Source of the DNA: JAJAZB01 sp964244295
GTDB taxonomy: Bacteria; Bacteroidota; Bacteroidia; Cytophagales; Spirosomataceae
DNA length: 64,000 nucleotides
Direction of reading: 5' to 3'
Assembly: GCA_964244295.1 (NCBI GenBank)
Contig: CAXTIG010000025.1
Coordinates: forward strand, 1-64,000
The notes below the pieces were generated by a model. It saw only the letters and a program-made list of their open reading frames with translations, did not search any database and was not told the DNA's origin. This document shows, piece by piece, positions 15,399 through 23,798 of the stretch (positions are counted from its first letter, which is position 1; every line of letters starts with the position of its first letter). The translations under genes were made by a program, and so were the position numbers.

Positions 15399-16893
15399 GG
15401 TTGACGCCCCTGGCAACCGCCTGCTCACTAGCGTAGAGTTTAAACCCTACGCTAGTGAACAGTTGTTGATTTCCAGCGTTGTAGGTTTCGGAATAAAAAA
15501 AATTATTTTAGCCCTCTTCTTTTTTGGAGTAAGCCTCCTTCCCATTTTTGCCCAAAACGGCACCCAAAAATCCCGTCAGCAACTAGAAGCGGAAAAAAGG
15601 CGAAACCAGGAAAAAATCGCTCAAATCAGCCGCATTCTCGACCGCACCGCCACCCGCAAAGAGGCCACGATCGGGCAACTCAAGGCCCTCAACCAGCAAA
15701 TCGAATCGAAAAGCAAGCAGATTAACCTGCTTTCCCAGGACCTGAACCTGCTCGACTCCGAAGTCGGCGAGTTGCGGGTGGTCACGTCTACGCTCGCCAA
15801 CGACCTGCAAAACCTGCGCAAGGAATACGGCGCGATGGTGTACGCCGCCGCCAAATCCAGTAATTCCTACAACAAACTCAGCTTTCTTTTTTCGGCCCCC
15901 AATTTCAACGCCCTGGTGATGCGTTACCGCTACCTACGGCAGTACGGCGCGGCCCGTCGGGCGCAGGTGGCGCAAATAGAAACAGTGCGCAGCGAACTCA
16001 TCACCAAGCAGCGCAACATCGAACAAAAGAAAAACCAGCAGCAGCGGGTGCTCGTGACGCGGGTGAGCGAAACCAAAAACCTGGAAGGCATCAAGCAAAA
16101 ACAAACGGCGGTAGTGGGCGAACTCAGCCAGCGCGAAACCCAACTCCGGGCCGAACTCGACGAGCGCCAACGGGCCGCCAACCGCCTCGAAGGGGCCATC
16201 GCCGCCGTGATTGAGCGTGAAATCCGGGAGGCCCGCCTCCGGGCCGAACGCGAACGGGCCGCCGCCGAAGCCCGCGCCAAAGCCGCCGCCGCCAAAGCCG
16301 AGGCCGACGCCCGCGCCGCCCGTGAACGCGAAGCCGCCGTCAAAACCACCACCGACGTGGCGACGAAGGAAAAAGCGGCGAAAGACGTGGAGAAGGCCGA
16401 AGAAAAAGTGGTGGAAACTCGCGAGGCCGTAGCCGAAACCAAGATTGCCCCCAAACTCACCGAAGCAGAAACCACGTTAGCCAGTTCGTTTGCCGCTTCC
16501 AAAAACCGCCTGCCCTGGCCGGTCAAATCGGGCTTTGTTTCCGACCATTTCGGGGTTCACGGTCACGCCGTGCTCAAGGGCGTGACGGTGCAAAACCACG
16601 GCATCGACATCCAGACCGAGGCGGGCGAGGCCGTCCGGGCGGTGTACGACGGCGTGGTGCGCAGCGTATCGAACCTGCCCGAAATGGGCACCATCGTCGC
16701 CATCCAGCACGGCGAATTTTTTACCGTGTACGCCAAACTCGGCAGCGTGAGCGTGAAGGAGGGCCAGAAAGTAAGCGCCCGCGAACCCATCGGCACCGTA
16801 GCCGCCGACCGCGACGGCACCGCCGAACTTCAGTTTCAAATCTGGCGCAACGCCAGCAAACTCAACCCCGAATCGTGGTTGGCGGATCGGTGA
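15382..16893 (+). CDS. EnvC-like murein hydrolase activator, peptidase M23 family
   Basis: An exported protein of up to 503 residues. From about residue 38 there is a signal peptide (KKIILALFFFGVSLLPIFAQ), then long coiled coils (QQLEAEKRRNQEKIAQISRIL..., later an Ala/Arg/Glu-rich helix at about residues 270-365) and a C-terminal LytM/M23 domain (about 385-503, ...GFVSDHFGVHGHAVLKGVTVQNHGIDIQT, blocks given). The M23 domain seems to lack the complete zinc set (HxH is not evident), as in EnvC, which activates amidases rather than cutting peptidoglycan. The start is uncertain: the signal peptide implies initiation downstream of 15458, perhaps TTG at 15463, and a hairpin at 15425-15458 lies in the frame before it. 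Confidence 0.85.
   Translation: MRAKSKVDAPGNRLLTSVEFKPYASEQLLISSVVGFGIKKIILALFFFGVSLLPIFAQNGTQKSRQQLEAEKRRNQEKIAQISRILDRTATRKEATIGQLKALNQQIESKSKQINLLSQDLNLLDSEVGELRVVTSTLANDLQNLRKEYGAMVYAAAKSSNSYNKLSFLFSAPNFNALVMRYRYLRQYGAARRAQVAQIETVRSELITKQRNIEQKKNQQQRVLVTRVSETKNLEGIKQKQTAVVGELSQRETQLRAELDERQRAANRLEGAIAAVIEREIREARLRAERERAAAEARAKAAAAKAEADARAAREREAAVKTTTDVATKEKAAKDVEKAEEKVVETREAVAETKIAPKLTEAETTLASSFAASKNRLPWPVKSGFVSDHFGVHGHAVLKGVTVQNHGIDIQTEAGEAVRAVYDGVVRSVSNLPEMGTIVAIQHGEFFTVYAKLGSVSVKEGQKVSAREPIGTVAADRDGTAELQFQIWRNASKLNPESWLADR
15425..15458. repeat. Hairpin ahead of the EnvC-like gene
   Basis: A 12-bp perfect inverted repeat (15425-15436 with 15447-15458, CACTAGCGTAG type) with a 10-nt loop. 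It lies after the DUF4292 stop and before the most likely EnvC-like start, without a T-run, so its role could be termination, processing or translational control. Confidence 0.7.
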
Positions 16894-16978
16894 AAAAGTT
16901 TTCAGTTTTGAGTTTCCAGTCTTCAGTCCGGAAGCCTGAAAAACTGAAAACCCATGAACCATAAACTGAAAACTGACT

Positions 16979-17614
16979 ATGCTCCACCGCTTCCTCCCCG
17001 CGCCCGATCGCGCCGTTGTGCCTACGTTGTTGTTGTTGCACGGCACCGGGGGCGACGAAAACGATCTGATTCCCGTCGGGCAGCAACTCGCGCCCCGGTT
17101 CAATTTGCTCAGTGTGCGCGGCAACGTGCTGGAAAATGGGGCACCGCGCTTTTTCCGGCGGCTGCGCGTGGGCGTATTCGATGAAGAAGACCTGCGTTTC
17201 CGGGCCGACGAACTGGCCGATTTTCTGCAAAAATTTCTGGAAGACGAGCACTTGGATGTCGGCAAACTCCTGGCGCTGGGCTATTCCAACGGGGCCAACA
17301 TGGCCGGCGCTTTGCTGCTACTTCACCCGACCCTGTTGGCAGGCATGGTGGGTTGGCGGGCCATGCTGCCCCTGCAAGACCCCGGCCCGGCGGCTCAATC
17401 CAACGGCGCGCCGGTTTTGCTGCTTTCGGGAGATTCCGACCCGTACTACCAGCCCGACGGAATGCAGCGCTACGAACAATGGCTCCGGGAAAGCGGTTTT
17501 CAACCCGAACACTACGTGCTGAACGCCAGCCACGGCCTCGTCCGGGCCGATTACCAACGCACCGCCGACTGGCTTCAGCGGCATTTTTCACCCGTTAACC
17601 CCGCGAGGGTTTAA
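16979..17614 (+). CDS. Alpha/beta hydrolase, carboxylesterase/phospholipase type
   Basis: 211 residues, cytoplasmic. It shows the oxyanion-hole strand (LLLLHGTGGDENDL, residues 17-30), the nucleophile elbow GYSNGAN (Ser near residue 103), an acid in LLSGDSDPYY (near residue 153) and His in NASHGLVRAD (near residue 184), the order of a serine esterase triad. Size and pattern fit the small carboxylesterase/acyl-protein-thioesterase group. Start ATG at 16979 follows a TGAAAACTGA-rich gap. Substrate unknown. It precedes folA by 51 bp on the same strand. Confidence 0.85.
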   Translation: MLHRFLPAPDRAVVPTLLLLHGTGGDENDLIPVGQQLAPRFNLLSVRGNVLENGAPRFFRRLRVGVFDEEDLRFRADELADFLQKFLEDEHLDVGKLLALGYSNGANMAGALLLLHPTLLAGMVGWRAMLPLQDPGPAAQSNGAPVLLLSGDSDPYYQPDGMQRYEQWLRESGFQPEHYVLNASHGLVRADYQRTADWLQRHFSPVNPARV

Positions 17615-17665
17615 TCCCGTTGTGGAGCAAACCTGCGGGATATTGCCTTCTATCGAGGTTAATCC

Positions 17666-18160
17666 ATGCAGCTTTCACTCATCGCCGCCATGAGCCAGAA
17701 CCGGGCCATTGGCCTGAAAGGCCGACTTCCCTGGCCGCCCCTGCCCGAAGATGGAGCCAACCTCCGCGCCGTGATGGCGGGCCGGAAAATGATCATGGGC
17801 CGGAAAAGCTACGATACGCCCGACCGCGTGTCGTCGCCAGAAGGAAATCTGGTCATTACCCGGCAGCGCGATTACGCCCTGGAGCCAGGTTTCGAGCGCG
17901 TTCACAGTCTGGAGAGAGCTTTGGAACGCTACGCCGACGAGGAAGAAGTATTCGTGCTAGGCGGCGCAGAGATTTTCCAAGAAGCCCTGCCTCTGGCCGA
18001 TACGCTGCACCTGACCGTCATCTGGCACGATTTCCCCGGCGACGCGTTTTTCCCCGAATTTGACGAAACTCGGCTCAAGCATACCAGCCGCCGCGACATC
18101 CCCGCCGACGAGCGGCATCCGTTTCCGTTCTCTTTTTTTGTGTACGAAAGCAAACCCTAG
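17666..18160 (+). CDS. folA: Dihydrofolate reductase
   Basis: DHFR (164 residues) reduces dihydrofolate to tetrahydrofolate with NADPH. The N-terminus MQLSLIAAMSQNRAIGLKGRLPW carries the family signature (blocks AMSQNRAIG and LPW); KMIMGRKSYD and VFVLGGAEIFQEAL are the NADPH-binding segments. The usual acid after LPW (Asp27/Glu position) is hard to place: the local sequence is PPLPEDGANLRAVMAGRK, where Glu or Asp could serve. Length normal. Final gene before a convergent junction with a long hairpin. Confidence 0.93.
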   Translation: MQLSLIAAMSQNRAIGLKGRLPWPPLPEDGANLRAVMAGRKMIMGRKSYDTPDRVSSPEGNLVITRQRDYALEPGFERVHSLERALERYADEEEVFVLGGAEIFQEALPLADTLHLTVIWHDFPGDAFFPEFDETRLKHTSRRDIPADERHPFPFSFFVYESKP

Positions 18161-18185
18161 CAAACGTCGAAAAAGCGATGGGCAG

Positions 18186-18253
18186 TTTACACGCAGAGAC
18201 GCGGAGGCGCAGAGTGGTTCTTAACTCTGCGCCTCCGCGTCTCTGCGTGTAAA
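18186..18253. repeat. 30-bp perfect inverted repeat between convergent genes
   Basis: Arms 18186-18215 and 18224-18253 are exact reverse complements (30 bp) with an 8-nt loop, rich in ACGCAGAGACGCGG-type sequence. It sits between folA and the convergent DUF2480 gene and could terminate both. The motif looks like a dispersed intergenic repeat. Confidence 0.92.
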
Positions 18254-18261
18254 GTCTATTT

Positions 18262-18780
18262 TCAACCCTTGACTTTCGACCGCTTGTACAGCGGCACGGT
18301 GCTGCACGGCTCGCCGAACAGTAACGTTTGCACCACGGGCCGCAGCCGCCGGGTGAGTTCGACGTAGGCCGCCGTGGGCACGGGTACTTTGCTGCACCCT
18401 TTCACCACCACCCGCGCATCGCGGTACGTTTCGGGGTCTATTTTTTCCAGCGCTTCCAAAAACAGCTTTTCTTCCAAAGCCTGCAAATCGCCGAAAACGA
18501 AGGCGTGGGCGTAGGGTTCGAGGTTCACGGCCAGCAGCATGTACGCCCAGGTGGGTACGATGGCGTCTTCGGAGCAGACGATGGCGACGTTCTTTCCCGT
18601 GTACTGCGTCCAGTCGTGGGTTTTCAGAAATTCCCGAAAGTCTTTTTCCTTCAGAATCATTCCCATGAACAGGTTGTCCTTCAAATCGTACACGACCCGC
18701 TCGCCGGAGTGATACAGTTCCTCCAAATCAAGCGTAACGAGGCCACTGCTGGCGACGCGGTTGATGATTTCGGCTTCCAT
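18262..18780 (-). CDS. DUF2480 family protein
   Basis: 172 residues from ATG 18780, giving MEAEIINRVASSGLVTLDLEELY, the conserved DUF2480 N-terminus. An upstream ATG at 18870 would run through a palindromic repeat and is rejected. The family is a Bacteroidota cytoplasmic protein of unknown function; here it includes AIVCSEDAIVPTWAYMLL and a conserved Cys (VVKGCSKVPVPTAAYVE). It is probably the last gene after tsaB but is separated from it by the 54-bp palindrome. Confidence 0.88.
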   Translation of the reverse strand: MEAEIINRVASSGLVTLDLEELYHSGERVVYDLKDNLFMGMILKEKDFREFLKTHDWTQYTGKNVAIVCSEDAIVPTWAYMLLAVNLEPYAHAFVFGDLQALEEKLFLEALEKIDPETYRDARVVVKGCSKVPVPTAAYVELTRRLRPVVQTLLFGEPCSTVPLYKRSKVKG

Positions 18781-18792
18781 GATTTTTTTATG

Positions 18793-18924
18793 TCTGAACC
18801 GCAGCGGCGGACCGTCACGATTGGCCCGGATTAAAGGATTTTCAGGCTGGCTGATTCCTGGTTTTATCATCCTGAAAATCCTTTAATCCGGGCCAATCGT
18901 GACGGTCCGCCGCTGCGGTTCAGA
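18793..18924. repeat. 54-bp perfect inverted repeat between tsaB and DUF2480
   Basis: Arms 18793-18846 and 18871-18924 are exact reverse complements over 54 bp around a 24-nt loop, the longest perfect hairpin in the window. The tsaB stop codon lies within the right arm. Outer ends and loop share sequence with the repeat at 32920-33036. Confidence 0.95.
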
Positions 18925-19597
18925 CTTTTTTCGTCCCAACAAATTCCTTCAGGTAAAAAGGTTCAAACGTCACGACGTTTTCAAACAGACCGTCGCGATA
19001 GGCTTGCGTGGCGAGGAGGCCCACGGTGCGGGCGCCGGGGAAAACGGGCGTGGCCGGAAACCGGGCATTTTCATGGGAGCCGAGAAACACTTGGCATTTG
19101 GCCGCACCGTCGCCGAAAAAGAAAACCGGCTGAGCGCCGAGGTACTCGCTGAACGCCGCCTCGTCTACAATTTTGGCCTGCGTAGGCTCGATTTCCTCTC
19201 CGCTCGGGGCGAAAATCGCGCAGTACACTTCCATACGCCGGGCATCGATCATTGGGCAAAGCAGGGCATCTTCGGGTACAAAATCCCGCAGTTGTGCCGC
19301 CATTGCTTCGAGCGTGTTGACGGCCAGCAGCGGTTTGTCGAGGGCATAGCAGAGGCCCTTCGCCGTGGAAACGCCGATGCGCAGCCCCGTGTACGAACCC
19401 GGCCCCTTTGCCACCGCCACCGCGTCGAGGTCGGCGAGCGTAGCCCCGGCGTGTTCAACCACGTTTTGTACCAGCGTGGTCAGCATCCCGGAGTGCGATT
19501 TTTCCGTAAACAATTCGTAGCAAGCCAGCAACTCGCCCTCCTGGTGCAGCGCCACGGAACACACGCGGGTGGAAGTTTCAAGAGACAAAATCAGCAT
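18920..19597 (-). CDS. tsaB: tRNA threonylcarbamoyladenosine biosynthesis protein TsaB
   Basis: TsaB (225 residues) is the ASKHA-fold partner of TsaD in making the t6A37 modification of tRNAs that read ANN codons. MLILSLETSTRVCSVAL is the first ATPase-like motif and VAVAKGPGSYTGLRIGVSTAKGL (block GPGSYTGLRIG, near residue 68) the hallmark of the family. Length is normal. It lies 73 bp downstream of the S41 protease gene, with a terminator hairpin between. The stop codon overlaps the long palindrome. Confidence 0.95.
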   Translation of the reverse strand: MLILSLETSTRVCSVALHQEGELLACYELFTEKSHSGMLTTLVQNVVEHAGATLADLDAVAVAKGPGSYTGLRIGVSTAKGLCYALDKPLLAVNTLEAMAAQLRDFVPEDALLCPMIDARRMEVYCAIFAPSGEEIEPTQAKIVDEAAFSEYLGAQPVFFFGDGAAKCQVFLGSHENARFPATPVFPGARTVGLLATQAYRDGLFENVVTFEPFYLKEFVGTKKV

Positions 19598-19614
19598 TTG
19601 AAACGGCTTTAAAA

Positions 19615-19650
19615 ATCAATAGCGAGGGACTTAAATCCCTCGCTATTGAT
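19615..19650 (-). terminator. Terminator after the S41 peptidase gene
   Basis: A 15-bp perfect stem (19615-19629 with 19636-19650) with a 6-nt loop, followed on the minus strand by an ATTTTTA run. It lies between the S41 peptidase stop and the tsaB start. Confidence 0.82.
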
Positions 19651-19670
19651 GCAGTACGGGCTTGACAACC

Positions 19671-21332
19671 TTACTTGGCGGACTTCAAAATCGCCTGGTA
19701 CCTCGGCATGTCGCCGAAGAGTTTGAGGGCGGCCTGAATTTCGGGGTCTTTCGAGAAGGAAAGTTCGCGCAGGCCTTTTTGCAAACCGTAGTGAACCACG
19801 ATTTCCTGCTCCAACTGGTACTTCACCTCGTCTTTGAACAACTGCAAGTCCTGTTCCTTGCTGTGGGAAAGTTTCTTACGCAGCGAGGCCAGTTGTTCCT
19901 GCACGGTGTCGTAGTACTTCTCGGTTTTGGCCGAGGCTTCAAGCGTGGCAAAGTCCCGCTCCACCTGGGTCGTGTACTCGTATTCCTTGTCGGCCAGCCA
20001 CTTCACAAATTCCGCGTACTCGCCATCGCTGAGGCCGAACTCGCGCGCGGGCTTGATGCTGGCGTGGTCGTGGCGGTACTTGTTGGCGTAGTCGAAGAGC
20101 AGGCCGTTGGTGGCCAGGGCGGTCAGCAGCGCCGAGGCTTGTTTTTTGTCCACCTCCACGTCGGGGGCAATGCCGCCGCCGTCGTACACGGCGCGACCGG
20201 CTTTGGTTTTAAAGGCCGTTTTGAGCGAATCGGGAATCTTGCCCACTGAACCGTCGGGGTTGCGGTGGCTGTAATCGATGGCCTGGATGCAACGCCCGGA
20301 AGGGATGTAGTACTTGGCCGTAGTGACTTTCAGCTTCGAGTTGTAAGACAAATCCCGCGTCACTTGCACCAGCCCCTTGCCAAAACTCCGTTGCCCCACC
20401 AGCACGCCCCGGTCGTAATCCTGAATCACGCCCGCCACAATTTCGGCGGCGGAGGCGCTGCGGCTGTTGGTGAGCACCACGAGTGGAATTTCGGTGTCGA
20501 GGGCGGGGTTGAGGGCCGCGTAGGTTTTGTTCCACTCGGTCACTTTACCCTTCGTGCTGACGATATCGGCGTCTTTGGCAATGAAAATATTCGAGATGTC
20601 CACGGCCATGTTGAGCAAGCCGCCGGGATTCTCGCGCAGGTCGAGCACGACTTTTTTCATCCCCTGGGCCTTCAATTCCTGAAAGGCCTGGCGCATTTCC
20701 CGCGAGGCCGTGTTGGTGAAATCCTTCAGGTCGATGTAGCCTACCTCGGCGTTGATCATGCCGTAGTAGGGCACATTGGTCATTTTCACCACGTCGCGGG
20801 GTACGCTGAGGTCTTCGGTGGCGGTTTGGCCGTAGCGCTTCACGGTGAGTTTCACGGAGGTGCCCGTCTGGCCTTTCAGCAGCTTCCCGAAGTCGAGGTT
20901 GGGGCGGCTTTTCAAATCCACACCGTCGATTTTGATGATTTCGTCCCCGATTTTCAGCCCCGACTTTTCGGCGGGCGTGCCCTCGTACACCATCATCACC
21001 TGGTGCTTGCCCTGCCGCGTGCCGATGAGCGCCCCGATGCCGTTGTATTTGCCCGTGGTCATGGTCATGTAATCCTCGATGTCGTCTTCGGGGTAATAAT
21101 TCGTGTACGGATCGAGCGATTTGAGCATCGACTCGATGCTGGCGCGCATTACCTTGTTGGGGTTGATGTCGTCGACGTAGTACGAGTTGAGTTCCTTGAA
21201 GAGCGTCGCGAAAATGTCGAGGTTCTTGGCGATTTCGAAGAAGCGCTCGCCGGGGTCGGTAAACGAAGCCAGCGTGAGGCCCAGACCGGCCACGCCGGTC
21301 AACAGGAGGAGTTTGAAAGAGCGGCGTTGCAT
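19671..21332 (-). CDS. S41 family carboxy-terminal processing protease
   Basis: 553 residues. A hydrophobic N-terminus (LLLLTGVAGLGLTL) exports the protein; a PDZ domain follows at about residues 90-180 (YEGTPAEKSGLKIGDEIIKIDG), then the S41 catalytic domain with VVLDLRENPGG, the nucleophile Ser in TNSRSASAAEIVAG (near residue 295) and the general-base Lys in QRSFGKGLVQ (near residue 320). It cleaves C-terminal regions of periplasmic substrates in related CtpA/Prc proteins. The C-terminal 190 residues are helical and charged. Third gene after rpmH and rnpA. Confidence 0.94.
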   Translation of the reverse strand: MQRRSFKLLLLTGVAGLGLTLASFTDPGERFFEIAKNLDIFATLFKELNSYYVDDINPNKVMRASIESMLKSLDPYTNYYPEDDIEDYMTMTTGKYNGIGALIGTRQGKHQVMMVYEGTPAEKSGLKIGDEIIKIDGVDLKSRPNLDFGKLLKGQTGTSVKLTVKRYGQTATEDLSVPRDVVKMTNVPYYGMINAEVGYIDLKDFTNTASREMRQAFQELKAQGMKKVVLDLRENPGGLLNMAVDISNIFIAKDADIVSTKGKVTEWNKTYAALNPALDTEIPLVVLTNSRSASAAEIVAGVIQDYDRGVLVGQRSFGKGLVQVTRDLSYNSKLKVTTAKYYIPSGRCIQAIDYSHRNPDGSVGKIPDSLKTAFKTKAGRAVYDGGGIAPDVEVDKKQASALLTALATNGLLFDYANKYRHDHASIKPAREFGLSDGEYAEFVKWLADKEYEYTTQVERDFATLEASAKTEKYYDTVQEQLASLRKKLSHSKEQDLQLFKDEVKYQLEQEIVVHYGLQKGLRELSFSKDPEIQAALKLFGDMPRYQAILKSAK

Positions 21333-21372
21333 GGAAAGAAAGGTTTTTAAAGAAACCCGGCTGTTCCACCGG

Positions 21373-21470
21373 GTCTGTCATCCTGAGCTTGCGAAGGACC
21401 TTTCGCGGTAGGTAACAAAGCAGGTTGAAGTTAATCGCGAAAGGTCCTTCGCAAGCTCAGGATGACAGAC
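21373..21470. repeat. 35-bp perfect inverted repeat between rnpA and S41 peptidase
   Basis: Arms 21373-21407 and 21436-21470 are exact reverse complements (35 bp) with a 28-nt loop; core TCATCCTGAGCTTGCGAAGG. It ends 8 bp before the rnpA stop codon region. The 53228-53328 repeat has a related outer motif (TGTCATCC). Confidence 0.93.
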
Positions 21471-21477
21471 CAGAAGG

Positions 21478-21873
21478 TCACTTCACCTGCCTAAGAACGA
21501 ATTTCATCTTTTTTTCTAACTCTTCAAACCCTAAAATTTCTTTGGCGATGTACACGAAGGCGAGGTAAGCGGGGGGGCGGGCGGTTTCGCTGGGGAAAAG
21601 CAGGGTTTTGTTGAGCCGGTACGCCTCACGGATGCGGCGTTTAATCAGGTTGCGGTCAACGGCCCGTTTGAAATTTCGTTTGGAAACCGAAATCAAAATG
21701 GCCGGTAGACCCGGTTCGGCGGGTACTTCCTCGACGGAACCTTCATCGCGCAGGTACAACACACTAAAAGGGTAGCTGAAAACCGAACCGGTTTCCGGGC
21801 TACCCTTTTTGAAAAGGCGCTCGATGACTTTTTTGCTCGAAAGCCGTTCGGCCTTGCTAAACGTGCAACGCAA
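21478..21873 (-). CDS. rnpA: Ribonuclease P protein component
   Basis: 131 residues. The small basic cofactor of RNase P helps the catalytic RNA bind pre-tRNA 5' leaders. The N-terminus (FSKAERLSSKKVIERLFKKG) and the RNR motif (KRNFKRAVDRNLIKRRIREAYR, block RAVDRNLIKRRIREA near residue 75-90) are diagnostic. It follows rpmH, the standard arrangement, with an 84-bp gap that holds a palindrome. Confidence 0.96.
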   Translation of the reverse strand: MRCTFSKAERLSSKKVIERLFKKGSPETGSVFSYPFSVLYLRDEGSVEEVPAEPGLPAILISVSKRNFKRAVDRNLIKRRIREAYRLNKTLLFPSETARPPAYLAFVYIAKEILGFEELEKKMKFVLRQVK

Positions 21874-21874
21874 G

Positions 21875-21955
21875 TGATTTACGAATTACGGTTTACGAAT
21901 TACGATTTAAAGGCTTTTCGACAATCGTAATTCGTAAACCGTAATTCGTAAATCA
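21875..21955. repeat. 33-bp perfect inverted repeat in the rpmH-rnpA gap
   Basis: Arms 21875-21907 and 21923-21955 are exact reverse complements (33 bp), 15-nt loop, built from the unit TACGAATTACGGTT/TACGAATTACGATT. It fills almost the whole gap between rpmH and rnpA. Confidence 0.93.
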
Positions 21956-21957
21956 GT

Positions 21958-22116
21958 TTACTGCTTGTGGCGTTTCTCGTCGCTGACGGTGAGCTTGTGG
22001 CGGCCACGGGCGCGGCGGGCGGCCAGAATCCGGCGACCGTTGGGCGTGCTGTTGCGCTCGCGGAAGCCGTGCTTGTTGCGGCGCTTGCGGTTGGAAGGTT
22101 GGAACGTGCGTTTCAT
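21958..22116 (-). CDS. rpmH: 50S ribosomal protein L34
   Basis: 52 residues. The translation begins MKRTFQPSNRKRRNKHGF and continues with RERNSTPNGRRILAARRARGRHKL, the near-invariant L34 sequence, ending DEKRHKQ. L34 is a small basic large-subunit protein. It heads the rpmH-rnpA pair on the minus strand. Start ATG at 22116 and stop TAA at 21958-21960 are unambiguous. Confidence 0.97.
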   Translation of the reverse strand: MKRTFQPSNRKRRNKHGFRERNSTPNGRRILAARRARGRHKLTVSDEKRHKQ

Positions 22117-22365
22117 CGAAAATATGTGTCAAAAAAATCGTTGGCGTTTCAAAACGGGCTGGCAAAGGTAGAAGAAAAATCGCCGTTGGGCAAGACGGAG
22201 CCGAGAAAAGCTTTGAAGCAGAGTCGGATACCTCCTCGACTCACGGCTCGCTCCGGTTTTCCGGCGGTTCGCTCCCGTCGCTGGGCCGCTCACTCCCCTT
22301 GCCTGACCGGAAACCGGGGCAAACGAGGTTGTTAAGGGCGTAATCAAACACAAACGAAAAGCCCC

Positions 22366-22850
22366 ATGAACACCCCGTTGCTGCGCCGGCATTCGTTGCT
22401 GCGCCCACCCATCCTCTTCGCCCTGCTCCTGGGTTTCGGCTTGGTTTCTTCCTGCAAAAAAGACGACACCCCGGCCCCGCCTGCGTCCAGCACCATCGTC
22501 GACGTGGCTTCGGGCGATGCCCGGTTTAGCACGCTGGTGAAAGCCGTGCAGAAAGCCGGGCCGGTGCAAACCCTCCGGGAAGCCGGGCTGTACACCGTTT
22601 TCGCCCCGACCAACGACGCGTTTACGGCCTCGGGCATCAACGTCGATGCGCTCAACGCCGACCAACTCCGCCCGTGCTTTTGTACCCCGTGCTGGCCGGG
22701 CAAAAACTCGCCGCCGATTTCCAGAGCGGAGCCGTGACCGCCGCCGGGGCCGCCCCCAACAACCAGGCTTTTGCTACCGGTACCAACGCACTCAGACCGA
22801 AGGTCGTCTCCTCGCTACCCGCACGGAAGATTTTAATCGACTCGCCCTAA
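22366..22850 (+). pseudogene. Fasciclin-domain lipoprotein, frameshifted and truncated
   Basis: Begins with a lipoprotein signal peptide (lipobox near residue 30, VSSCKK) and the first half of a fasciclin domain (FSTLVKAVQKAG, YTVFAPTNDAF). After LNADQLRP the frame breaks; the next frame continues the expected text (VLLYPVLAGQKLAADFQSGAVTAAG) until a stop at 22848-22850. The second conserved fasciclin block (the NG...IHVID part) is missing, so the gene is both frameshifted and shortened. Such proteins are secreted adhesion or matrix proteins. Confidence 0.82.
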
Positions 22851-22877
22851 GAGCGGGGTTTTCGTTTTGAAAAAAGA

Positions 22878-22938
22878 AACGAGGAGCGTCCTGCTGAAAC
22901 GAGTCCGCAATGGAATTGTCAGCAGGACGCTCCTCGTT
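22878..22938. repeat. 20-bp perfect inverted repeat downstream of the fasciclin remnant
   Basis: Arms 22878-22897 and 22919-22938 are exact reverse complements (20 bp), 21-nt loop, core GAGGAGCGTCCTGCTGA. It sits between two convergent transcription units. Confidence 0.88.
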
Positions 22939-22976
22939 AGTGCATTTGCTGTAGCGGATGGGACGCAGGCGGAACT

Positions 22977-23438
22977 TTACCGCACCGCAATCACCCGCTC
23001 CGACACCACCACGGGGGCGGGTTCGCGGCTTTCCAATCGAAACTCCAGGGGCTGGGTATTGACTCCGTCGCTGATTTCCAGCGTGTAGGTACCGTCTCTC
23101 ATGCCGCTCATGTCGAAATTCTGCATACTGGATTTCTGGTTCCGTCTTACCTGGTCGGTAAAGAGCACCAACCCGCGCTCATTGAGCAACCGAATCCGCA
23201 GCGCCGCTCGGAGCGGGTTTTCGAGGGCCAGTTTCACTTTCACCGAATTGATGACCGGGTAAATGGCCGCGTTGAACGTAGGGGTTCGCACGACGTTGCC
23301 TGGCGTAACGCCGATCCGGTCGGGGTCCTGGATACCGACCGGCTTTTCGTAATACGACGTTTGCGCTGCGAGGCAACTAGGAAACAGGGTCAGCAAAGCC
23401 AATCCGATACGACGAAAGGAAGCATTCATAGCAGTCAA
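22977..23438 (-). CDS. Exported protein of unknown function
   Basis: 153 residues (or 150 if the ATG at 23429 is used). It has a signal peptide ending near SCLAAQ and a C-terminal part of alternating strands (PLRAALRIRLLNERGLVLFTD, GMRDGTYTLEISDGVNTQPLEFRLE) resembling a small immunoglobulin-like beta sandwich, as in the tails of secreted Bacteroidota proteins. No catalytic motif is seen. Function unknown. Confidence 0.7.
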   Translation of the reverse strand: MTAMNASFRRIGLALLTLFPSCLAAQTSYYEKPVGIQDPDRIGVTPGNVVRTPTFNAAIYPVINSVKVKLALENPLRAALRIRLLNERGLVLFTDQVRRNQKSSMQNFDMSGMRDGTYTLEISDGVNTQPLEFRLESREPAPVVVSERVIAVR

Positions 23439-23798
23439 CCGGTTTTTTAGAAGAAGTACACTGGAGAATTTCCAGGGCTAAAAGTACCGGTCGAGGTAGG
23501 GCGGCGGCTCCCGCAGTTGGTGGGATTCGGCGGAAAGCCGATGGGACCGGATGAACGGCGAACGAACGCGATAAACGCGGTGGGAACTCCGCGCGGGTGT
23601 TGATTTTGGGGATTTTTGGCGGGGAAATTGCTTTTGTGATGCCTATGCCGTGAAGCGGCTCACCTGCTTTGGGGGAGTGGGCTACAAAAAGGCACCCCAT
23701 CGAAGTGAAGCACCTTTTTTCCAACCCGACAAAAAACCGCTGCCGCCCCCGTCATTGCGAGCGGTAGAGGTTTTTCCTCCGTTTCAAAAAATCACTCT
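23439..23798. other. Intergenic stretch, nothing recognised
   Basis: About 360 bp between the exported protein and the response regulator. A fragment of a dispersed repeat motif (CGTCATTGCGAG, near 23752-23763) is visible, also seen complete at 59241-59389. No gene, RNA or clear promoter is recognised. Confidence 0.5.

Noticed and set aside
20265..21350. A 361-codon frame opposite the S41 peptidase gene
   Set aside because: It is the reverse-strand shadow of a confidently assigned peptidase, with composition (His/Val/Gly-rich) explained by complementing its codons.
21875..22365. Replication origin next to rpmH-rnpA
   Set aside because: rpmH-rnpA often lies near oriC in other bacteria, but I saw no DnaA boxes, A+T-rich unwinding region or dnaA gene.
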